A stretch of DNA of 64,000 nucleotides from Sphingomonas xinjiangensis (GTDB lineage Bacteria > Pseudomonadota > Alphaproteobacteria > Sphingomonadales > Sphingomonadaceae), in assembly GCF_014199255.1 (NCBI RefSeq), contig NZ_JACIJF010000007.1, forward strand, positions 1 to 64,000, read 5' to 3'. A program made the position numbers and the translations under genes. Of this stretch, positions 8,914 through 16,191 are shown piece after piece; the stretch's first letter is position 1, and every line of letters starts with the position of its first letter. Below the pieces are notes generated by a model. That model saw only the letters and a list, made by a program, of their open reading frames with translations, ran no database searches and had not been told where the DNA came from.

Positions 8914-10728
8914 GTGTCGGGACACAAATCGGGAGCCCCCTTAGGCGATCCGCGGCTACAAGCCCTCGCGCAACTGCCCCTTCGAGTGCGACTAAAGCCA
9001 ACGGAACCGCCATTCGGCTTAGGCCTCCGGCTTGCATGTCGACTGAAGCTACAAAGCTCTTTGAGACTGGCCGCTAACCTCGGTTTGACGGCCACGGACA
9101 TGCTAAATGGCCGAGGGTCAAAGCGTCTTTGCAATGCTGCAGGGTTTAGCGAAGACAAGTGGCCAGGAGGCGAGCTTGCCCCAGACGTCAAGACGCGCAC
9201 GGTTTGGGTCAGGGGCCATGCGCTCCTGCTAGATGACTGGTGCCCGACATTTCGACGTTGGTGCCCAGCGTGCCTGCTCGATGATCGCACACGCGCGCTA
9301 CAGAACGGAGAGCCGATTGAGTCAGCAGCGTGGTGGAGGCCGGAGTGGGCGGTTCGCTCCTATCTTAACTGCTCGCACCACGCGTGCGCATTAATCGAGC
9401 GTTGCTATGGCTGCAGCGCGCCTCAGCGATGGCACGGTCCCGCAGTCGATCGCTGTCATTGCGGCGCCATCCTCGCGACGGATGAGACTATCCCGGCCTC
9501 GGTGGCAAGTTGGGAGACGTTCGTCAGCGATCGGCTTGCCGGCGACGAATCGCGAGCGCTCCTTGGCTGCGATCCGCTTCGAGAGCTTCTCCCGGCCGTT
9601 GAACGGCTTGGAACCTCGTTGCTTCAACCGTGGAGTCTGTCGCGCCCGCGAGCGGATGATGTGACGCGGGCGACTGCACGCGAAGCTGCCATGACTGCCA
9701 TCTCAAATTGGCCCGCCAGTTTCAGGCGACGATTGGACGAGGTGGCCGCAGGAACGGGGACAGACCTTCGACCACGAGGTCTCATCGGGGCATATGGGTG
9801 GATCCATTCCGAATGGGCGACATTCCCGCCGAGAACCGAACTTGACCGGCAGGTGCGGCGCGAGGTTCGTGAGCACGCTATTCAAAGCGGGTTCGTAGCG
9901 GCCGGCGAGCCTCTGTACGATTTCCGCGGTGGTGGAACGATCCACATGACAACGGCAGCCGGTAGGCTGGCGATCGGGTACAAGCGCGCGCGGCAGCTGG
10001 TTGCGGACGCTGGTGCGCTGCCGAGTGGAACGAGACGAGGTGTCGCATTTCCTTTGGACCCGGTTCAAATTGAAGAGATCGCTTCGCAGGAGAAGCGCAC
10101 GATTTGCTTTTCACTGAAGCATGAGCAAGCCGACTTAGGGGTGGGCCGGCAGCAGGCGCGTCGCCTCAGAGCAACCTTTGGCTCGACAGGACCCGGCTGG
10201 GTGCTGCGACTGATCGAAAGCTGCGCTGCGGGATGCTCTACAAGCGTCCTTGTCTCGGGAGCCCGACCTTTGCCAAATGCGTGCCAGGCGGTCGGAGTGC
10301 CTCTCGAGCTCGCGTGTGCAGCGCTCATAAAGGGCGAGATCAAAGCTTGCAGTGTGGATCCGGATCGCGCCGGGCTAGGCGGGATAGCGGTGCAGACTTC
10401 AGACCTCCGGGCGCTATCTACGCGGCCGGTTAGTATCGAGCGCGCGGCGCGCCGTCTTGGCATACATCACGAAGCGGTTCGGTGGCTTGTCCGGCACCAT
10501 CATTTGAGGCGCCACGAGGTCGTGGGGATCACACCTGGCGCGATAGACGCGTTTGCCGCGACTTTCGCGACAGCTACCGAACTGGCGCGGGATGCTCAAA
10601 TGTCCACCCGAGCTTTGTCCAGCTATCTTGAAGCGAGGGGATGCCGGCCAGCATTTGGCCCTCCCTCCTGCCGACAGGTGATCTACTGGAGAGAGGGTGC
10701 CTCGCGTGCGTTGAGCGGCGCTCAGTGA
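8914..10728 (+). CDS. tniQ: TniQ/TnsD-family target selector, first copy
   Basis: A 604-residue TniQ-type protein, closer in size to TnsD than to the short TniQ of Tn5053. It opens with LPLRVRLKPTEPP, the usual TniQ start (a short signature, then a helical domain). The zinc-binding set is C117/C120 (CPAC), C153/H156 and C164/C167 (CYGC), followed by another CHCG group. The C-terminal half contains helix-turn-helix-like segments (TTAAGRLAIGYKRARQLV, and SIERAARRLGIHHEAVRWLV), as expected for a sequence-specific DNA-binding target selector. A GTG start is supported by GGAGG six bases upstream. It is intact from end to end and translationally coupled to the second copy. Confidence 0.8.
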   Translation: MSGHKSGAPLGDPRLQALAQLPLRVRLKPTEPPFGLGLRLACRLKLQSSLRLAANLGLTATDMLNGRGSKRLCNAAGFSEDKWPGGELAPDVKTRTVWVRGHALLLDDWCPTFRRWCPACLLDDRTRALQNGEPIESAAWWRPEWAVRSYLNCSHHACALIERCYGCSAPQRWHGPAVDRCHCGAILATDETIPASVASWETFVSDRLAGDESRALLGCDPLRELLPAVERLGTSLLQPWSLSRPRADDVTRATAREAAMTAISNWPASFRRRLDEVAAGTGTDLRPRGLIGAYGWIHSEWATFPPRTELDRQVRREVREHAIQSGFVAAGEPLYDFRGGGTIHMTTAAGRLAIGYKRARQLVADAGALPSGTRRGVAFPLDPVQIEEIASQEKRTICFSLKHEQADLGVGRQQARRLRATFGSTGPGWVLRLIESCAAGCSTSVLVSGARPLPNACQAVGVPLELACAALIKGEIKACSVDPDRAGLGGIAVQTSDLRALSTRPVSIERAARRLGIHHEAVRWLVRHHHLRRHEVVGITPGAIDAFAATFATATELARDAQMSTRALSSYLEARGCRPAFGPPSCRQVIYWREGASRALSGAQ

Positions 10729-12230
10729 CGCGCGCGCGCAGCCGCGGATACCTCTCTGCGCTCCCGCTCAGGGTTCGAACGAATCTGCTGGAGCCGGGAT
10801 ACGGACTCTACAACCGCATGGCGCTGCGACACGGCTGCTCCGAAGCATACGAGTTGTCCGAGATGATTGGCGTTCGCGGATTGAACTTTGCACGGGAAGT
10901 ATCGCTTGGCCGTTGCCTCGACATCCTGTCGTCATTGAGTGGCGCTGATCGGACAAGTCTGGAAGCGAGTTCGATCTCGCTCTCGGACAAAGGCTTCCAT
11001 CTCGGCTCCATACAGCTGTCGAGTGACTCAATCTCCGGAGCGCTATTTGGACGGGTGTGCCCGCGCTGCCTCGAAGAAGACCTCGATTCGAAGGAGGGAC
11101 CGGACTTATGCCGTCCCTTTCGAAGGGGCTTCTGGGACGTGCCCCACCTTGTGATCTGTCCGATCCATAGTGTCGCTCTCACAAACTGTTGTAACTCATG
11201 CAAAGTTGGTGGCAACCGAAGGCAGATCGACCCTCGCAGATGTGGCGCCGGTCACCTGATACAGCCCGGTGCAACTGCCACCGCATCATTGTCGGGCCAG
11301 AATTATCTGTTCCGTCGACTTTCAGGTGAACCGGGTGGAGGTGGACGCTTCCTTGATGATCTGCCTGTGAACGATGCCGGACGGGTTATGCAGGCGGTCG
11401 GCCGCTCGAGGCTATTTGGCCGAGAGTGGTCTGCAGTCGAACGCTGCACCGTCGACGACCTCGTGGCCGCAAGCAGCGCCGGCTTCGAAACGCTGGCAAA
11501 CTGGCCCAACGAACTTTGGCACCTGCTGGACGAACTCCGGGAGCGAAATAGCGGGGGGTCCAAGGGCGGCCCTGAGCGCGTCTACGGAAGTTTGACCAGG
11601 TGGTTGCAACACGGTGGCGGTTCCCAGTTTCCCGCTCTCGCATCTGAACTCGCGAACCACTACTCAGCTACAGGAGCAAAGACCCGGCACCCGCTCATAA
11701 GCGACGTTCAGCAATCGGCGGTCACAGTTTGGTCGCTCGCACTTGAAACCGGCTTTGCGCGCGAACGTATAGAACAGGTCGCTGCTGGTCTGGGCGCAAC
11801 CGTGATACGTGCGCACGGACCACCTCGGGTCTCAGTCGAAGAGGCGCAGAGAGTCCGCGCTCTGCTTTCTCGGGCCGTGAAAGCACCTGCAGCTGCTGCC
11901 CGGCTTGGGCTCACTCTCGACACCTTCAAGCAGCTTCGGCGCGAGAAGATCCTACTTCCTATATCCGGGCTGGTCGTGCCGCTTTACGACGTCGAGGTTC
12001 TCGACCAACTGATCATAGAATGTTCCCGGGGTGCCCCGTCTACCGTGGAACCGCCCCCGAATACCCTTCCGCTGGTTAGAGCGAGTCGAGCCACCAATCG
12101 CCCTCTTCATCGGGTGGTAACTGCAATTTTGGGAGGCGATCTGCGCCCAGCGGCTCGACTGCAAGGTTCGGTAGGATTTGGCTCGATCTTAATAGACGTG
12201 ACGGCCGTGTTCGCAACGCCCTACCGGTGA
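10725..12230 (+). CDS. tniQ: TniQ/TnsD-family target selector, second copy
   Basis: A 501-residue TniQ-type protein. It begins at a GTG sharing GTGA with the stop codon of the first tniQ, and this choice places the family opening LPLRVRTNLLEPGYGLY at about residue 14. Zinc ligands are C112/C115 (CPRC), CPIH near 145-148, and CC-x2-C near 156-160, the standard pattern of the family. The C-terminal region has helix-turn-helix-like segments (WSLALETGFARERIEQVAAG, APAAAARLGLTLDTFKQLRR). It differs strongly in sequence from the first copy, so this is not a recent duplication. In Tn7-like elements two selectors normally serve two target pathways; here that is inferred from family precedent. Confidence 0.8.
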   Translation: MTRARSRGYLSALPLRVRTNLLEPGYGLYNRMALRHGCSEAYELSEMIGVRGLNFAREVSLGRCLDILSSLSGADRTSLEASSISLSDKGFHLGSIQLSSDSISGALFGRVCPRCLEEDLDSKEGPDLCRPFRRGFWDVPHLVICPIHSVALTNCCNSCKVGGNRRQIDPRRCGAGHLIQPGATATASLSGQNYLFRRLSGEPGGGGRFLDDLPVNDAGRVMQAVGRSRLFGREWSAVERCTVDDLVAASSAGFETLANWPNELWHLLDELRERNSGGSKGGPERVYGSLTRWLQHGGGSQFPALASELANHYSATGAKTRHPLISDVQQSAVTVWSLALETGFARERIEQVAAGLGATVIRAHGPPRVSVEEAQRVRALLSRAVKAPAAAARLGLTLDTFKQLRREKILLPISGLVVPLYDVEVLDQLIIECSRGAPSTVEPPPNTLPLVRASRATNRPLHRVVTAILGGDLRPAARLQGSVGFGSILIDVTAVFATPYR

Positions 12231-12526
12231 GGGTCATGGTTTGAACTAAAGTTATTAGCTCCTTTCGAAGGATTTTGCCAAATTTATCGTTTCTCTTTTT
12301 AGCTTTATAAGCCGCAGACCGGACCTAACCCATTGGAAAGGCGTGATCAGATTTTCAGGATTATCGTTTCCTGCACAACTGTGGGAGTAGGCCCGGCCGG
12401 ACCGTATCCGGGTCTACTTTCACGCTCTTGGCGCTCAGGCCGAAAAGATCAGAAGTGGAGGGACAAACCGCGCCCGCTTTGTCCGTGAATGGCTTCTGCC
12501 ACCCCTCATTTCGCTAAGGCGCTCTC
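12231..12526. other. Likely right boundary of the tni element; no gene
   Basis: This 296-bp gap separates the tniQ genes from the conserved chromosomal block. Its left half (12241-12310) is clearly more AT-rich than anything around it. A 10-bp sequence, TTATCGTTTC, occurs twice in the same orientation at 12284-12293 and 12361-12370, 77 bp apart. Arrays of short direct repeats are how TniA/TnsB transposases mark element ends, so this could be the old right end. I could not find a matching left end or a clear target duplication. Confidence 0.35.
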
Positions 12527-13492
12527 ATGCAACCCATCCAAATCCTGATGACCGCGCCGTTGCTGCCCATCGTGGTCGCGCAACTGGAATCCGCCTTCAC
12601 GCTGCACAAGTTGTGGGAGCAGCCCGATCCGGACGCCTTCCTGAAGGCTGTCGGTGCCCGCATTCGTGGCGTCGCTACCAGCACCTATCACGGGCGGATC
12701 GACGATGCTTTCCTGGCGCGATTGCCAGCCTTGGAGATCATCGCGAGTTTCGGCGTAGGCTATGACAATGTCGACGTGGCCGCGGCCGCCGCGCGAGAGG
12801 TGGTGGTCACCAACACGCCTGGCGTGCTGGACGAGGAAGTCGCGGACCTGACGGTTGCGCTGCTGCTCTCGACGCTGCGCCAAATTCCCCAGGCCGAGCG
12901 TTTCCTGCGCGATGGAAAGTGGCGGGAGGGTGCGTTCCCCTTGTCGCCAACCCTGCGCGGGCGTCGGGTCGGGATCGTCGGGTTGGGCAATATCGGGAAG
13001 GCAGTGGCGCGCCGCTTGCAGGGCTTCGATGTGGCGATCGCCTATCATGGGCGGACCAGGCAGGACGTACCGTTCGACTATCATCCCACGGTGACGGGTT
13101 TAGCCGACGCATCCGACGTGCTGGTGGTGATCGTTCCGGGCGGCGCGGAAACCCGGCACTTGATCGACCGCGAGGTGCTGGCGGCGCTGGGGTCGGACGG
13201 GGTGCTGATCAACGTCGCACGCGGCAGCGTAGTCGATGAGGCCGCCCTGATTGAAGCGCTGCAATCGGACATGATCCTGAGCGCAGGACTGGATGTCTAT
13301 GCCGACGAGCCGCGCGTGCCGCAGGCGCTACTCGATCTGCCGAACTTGGTGCTGCTGCCCCATATCGGATCGGGATCGGTTCAGACGCGCAATGCCATGG
13401 GGCAGTTGCTGTCCGACAACTTGGTGCAGTGGTTCCGGGATGGCAAACCGGTGACGAGCGTGCCGGAGACAGCGCATCTGATTGCCGGCTAG
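12527..13492 (+). CDS. NAD(P)-dependent 2-hydroxyacid dehydrogenase
   Basis: A 321-residue D-isomer-specific 2-hydroxyacid dehydrogenase, most like glyoxylate/hydroxypyruvate reductases. It would reversibly reduce 2-oxoacids in the cytoplasm. The nucleotide-binding loop is GLGNIGKAVARRL (about residues 151-163). The catalytic residues are Arg in NVARGSVVDE (near 230), Glu in ADEPRVP (near 264) and His in LLPHIGSGS (near 283). The length is typical. It is the first conserved chromosomal gene after the tni element and converges on the sensor kinase, whose stop is 65 bp away. The exact substrate cannot be told from sequence. Confidence 0.85.
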   Translation: MQPIQILMTAPLLPIVVAQLESAFTLHKLWEQPDPDAFLKAVGARIRGVATSTYHGRIDDAFLARLPALEIIASFGVGYDNVDVAAAAAREVVVTNTPGVLDEEVADLTVALLLSTLRQIPQAERFLRDGKWREGAFPLSPTLRGRRVGIVGLGNIGKAVARRLQGFDVAIAYHGRTRQDVPFDYHPTVTGLADASDVLVVIVPGGAETRHLIDREVLAALGSDGVLINVARGSVVDEAALIEALQSDMILSAGLDVYADEPRVPQALLDLPNLVLLPHIGSGSVQTRNAMGQLLSDNLVQWFRDGKPVTSVPETAHLIAG

Positions 13493-13557
13493 TCGCGGCA
13501 GCCAGTCCTCGCACGACAATATCTTCCGGAGCGATGCCCCGGGAGCGGCGAACGCGA

Positions 13558-16080
13558 TCAGGCGATGACTCGGTTGAACGCCGTTGCCAATGCGTCGGCA
13601 ATGGCAGCGCCGTCATAGGGCTTGGCAAGCAGGACGACGCCTGCGCCTTCTTCCACGCCGGGGACATGGTCGTTACCGGTCGCGAACACCACGCCCACCG
13701 ACGGGCGGAGTTCGCGGGCGCGGGCTGCCAGGCTAGCCCCCGACGCGCCGGGCAACTCGACATCGGTGAAAAGAATGTCGATCGGAACCGTCTGGAGCGC
13801 AGTGGTCGCTTCTTCGGCGCTACCCGCTACGACAACGGTGTGGCCAAGATGCTGTAGCAGTTCGGCCGTGTTGGCGCGGATCAACGCATCATCCTCGACC
13901 AGCAGGATGCTGAGCGCAGCCAGGGCACATTGCGGCGTGGGCATTGCGGTAAGCGCCTGTTTCTGATCCGGCACATTGGCTCTGCGCTGGCGCTGATTGG
14001 CAAGCACATAGCGCACCTTCCGCGCGAGCATCTCGCGGGTATAAGGCTTGGACAGCAGGTCGACCCCTTCATCGAGGCGTCCGGCATGAACGATAGAATT
14101 CTCGGTGTAGCCCGAGGTGAAGAGAACGGCGATGTCGGGGTGGCGCTCACGCGTCATGCGGGCGAGTTCGGGGCTTTTCAACGTGCCCGGCATCACCACG
14201 TCGGTGAAGAGCAAGTCGATCGGCACACCGCTTTCGACGATGGCGAGCGCCCCGGCGGCGTCCCGCGCTTTCAGCACGCGGTAGCCGAGTTCGTTCAGCA
14301 ATTCGATCGCGGTGGCGCGGACTTCGTCGTCATCTTCAGCGATCAGGATCGTTTCGGTGCCGCCGACCACCGGTCCTGTATCGATAGGCTCGCCGGCTTC
14401 TTCGGCCTGAAGCGCGCGGGGAAGGTAAAGCTTGACGGTAGTGCCCTGGCCGACCTCCGAATAGATCTTCACATGGCCGCCAGACTGTTTGACGAAGCCA
14501 TACACCATCGACAGCCCAAGGCCCGTACCCTTACCTTCCGGCTTAGTCGAGAAGAACGGCTCGAAGACTTGCGCCAAAACTTCGGGCGTCATCCCCGACC
14601 CGGTGTCGGTTACGGCAAGCATGACATATTGCCCTGGCGTCACTTCGGCATGGGTACGGGCATAGTTGTCGTCGAGATGCGCGTTGCCGACCTCGATAGT
14701 AAGCTTGCCGTCGCCGCTCATCGCGTCGCGCGCGTTGATCGCCAGGTTAAGCAGCGCATTCTCGACCTGACTAGGGTCGGCGAAGGTGTTCCAGAGGCCC
14801 CCGGACACGATCGTCTCGACCTCGACGGCATCGCCGATCGCGCGCCGAAGCATATCCTCCATGCCGTAGACAAAGCGACCGATGTTCACGACCTTTGGCT
14901 CTAGCGGCTGGCGCCGGCCGAATGCCAGCAGCTGCGCGGCGAGCTTGGCGCCACGGCTGACCCCCGCGAGCGCGTTGGTTACGCGACGCTCAGCACGCGC
15001 GTTGCCGGCTACGTCCTTTGCGAGCAATTGCAGATTGCCCGAAACGACCTGGAGCAGATTATTGAAATCGTGGGCGACGCCGCCGGTCAGCTTGCCGATC
15101 GATTCCATCTTTTGCGCCTGTTGCAGCGCAACCTCGGCTTGGCGGCGCTCCTCGATCGCCGTGACGATGCGGGCTTCGAGCGTTTCGTTGAGACGGCGCA
15201 GTTGTTCGGAGGTCTGGTGCTGTTCGGTAACGTCGTTGCCTTGAACGAAGATACCGGTAACGGCGCCGCCAGCGTCGAGGATCGGCTGGTAGATGAGGTC
15301 GATGAAGCGCTCGTCCATCTTGTCCGCCGCATCGGCGACGAGCAGCCGGACGTCGCGGCCGACAAACGGCTGCCCCTTTTGATAAACTCGGTCGAGCAAG
15401 TCGATAAAGCCCTGCCCCACCACTTCGGGCAGCGCCTCGCGCACACTTTGGCCGACGACATTCTCGCGACCGACAACGCGGTGATACGCATCGTTGGCCA
15501 GAGTGAAAACGTGATCCGGACCGCTCAGGACCGCAATGAAGCCCGGCGTCTGAACAAAAAGGCTCCGCAGGAAGGAACGCTCTTGTTCGAGCTGGAGATT
15601 GTCCTGCTGAACCGCCTCGGCACGCTGAACAATGCCCGCTTCGATCAAGTTGTTGGCCGAGCCCGAATCGCGGGCGAGCGCGCGCAGACGCTGCAATTCG
15701 GTCACATCGACCGTGTGCTGGAGGATGAAGGCCGTGTTGCCGGCGCGGTTCGGCACCGGCGTGTGCGTGGCGCTCCAATAGCGCTCCTCGAATCCGCCAC
15801 CGCTGGCGAGGGGGATATCGTAGCGGATGAGCGGCAGGTGGTCAGGCACGCCCGTTGCCGCCACTCGATTGAGCGAGCCATGAAGCAGGCGGTAGCTGTC
15901 CGACCTCGGATCACTTGGGAATGCCTCGAACATGTTGCGGCCGACCAGTTCCTCGCGAGTGCGGCCGGTGGCGCGACAATAGGCGTCGTTCATCGCCATC
16001 AGCGTGAACTGAAGGTCCATAAGCACATAAGGATTGGCGGAACGGGCGAAGACAGCTTCAAAATCAACGGATTGCGGCAT
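13558..16080 (-). CDS. Hybrid sensor histidine kinase (PAS-PAS-HK-REC-REC)
   Basis: An 840-residue soluble hybrid kinase. Domains in order: PAS 1 (about 8-125), PAS 2 (about 165-285), a short coiled coil (290-325), a HisKA domain with the phospho-acceptor H337 in GGVAHDFNNLL, and an HATPase_c domain with NLAINARDAM and the G boxes GSGMTPEVLAQVFEPFFSTK and GKGTGLGLSMVYG. Two receiver domains follow, about 585-700 with LLFTDVVMPG and about 725-840 with ILFTDVELPG. No transmembrane segment is visible, so it senses a cytoplasmic cue. PAS domains in such proteins often bind FAD, haem or small ligands, but the residues here do not identify one. No separate response regulator is adjacent. Confidence 0.88.
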   Translation of the reverse strand: MPQSVDFEAVFARSANPYVLMDLQFTLMAMNDAYCRATGRTREELVGRNMFEAFPSDPRSDSYRLLHGSLNRVAATGVPDHLPLIRYDIPLASGGGFEERYWSATHTPVPNRAGNTAFILQHTVDVTELQRLRALARDSGSANNLIEAGIVQRAEAVQQDNLQLEQERSFLRSLFVQTPGFIAVLSGPDHVFTLANDAYHRVVGRENVVGQSVREALPEVVGQGFIDLLDRVYQKGQPFVGRDVRLLVADAADKMDERFIDLIYQPILDAGGAVTGIFVQGNDVTEQHQTSEQLRRLNETLEARIVTAIEERRQAEVALQQAQKMESIGKLTGGVAHDFNNLLQVVSGNLQLLAKDVAGNARAERRVTNALAGVSRGAKLAAQLLAFGRRQPLEPKVVNIGRFVYGMEDMLRRAIGDAVEVETIVSGGLWNTFADPSQVENALLNLAINARDAMSGDGKLTIEVGNAHLDDNYARTHAEVTPGQYVMLAVTDTGSGMTPEVLAQVFEPFFSTKPEGKGTGLGLSMVYGFVKQSGGHVKIYSEVGQGTTVKLYLPRALQAEEAGEPIDTGPVVGGTETILIAEDDDEVRATAIELLNELGYRVLKARDAAGALAIVESGVPIDLLFTDVVMPGTLKSPELARMTRERHPDIAVLFTSGYTENSIVHAGRLDEGVDLLSKPYTREMLARKVRYVLANQRQRRANVPDQKQALTAMPTPQCALAALSILLVEDDALIRANTAELLQHLGHTVVVAGSAEEATTALQTVPIDILFTDVELPGASGASLAARARELRPSVGVVFATGNDHVPGVEEGAGVVLLAKPYDGAAIADALATAFNRVIA

Positions 16081-16191
16081 GGAGCGAGCGGACTTCCAGT
16101 TGCGGCGCCGAGCAGCAGCCCACAGCGCAAATGCTTGATGCCGCGCTACCGTGGAAAAAGCTTTAACTTCAAGCCGCTTTTGGAACGTCGA

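Noticed and set aside
7686-12230. A CRISPR-associated transposon
   Set aside because: No repeat-spacer array and no Cas gene is seen anywhere in the window; TniQ alone does not indicate guide-RNA targeting.
12337-12375. Tn402/Tn5053-like terminal repeat (TTTTCAG...CTGCAC)
   Set aside because: The blocks TTTTCAG and CTGCAC are present but spaced 12 bases apart, not 7, so the resemblance to known ends is not good enough.
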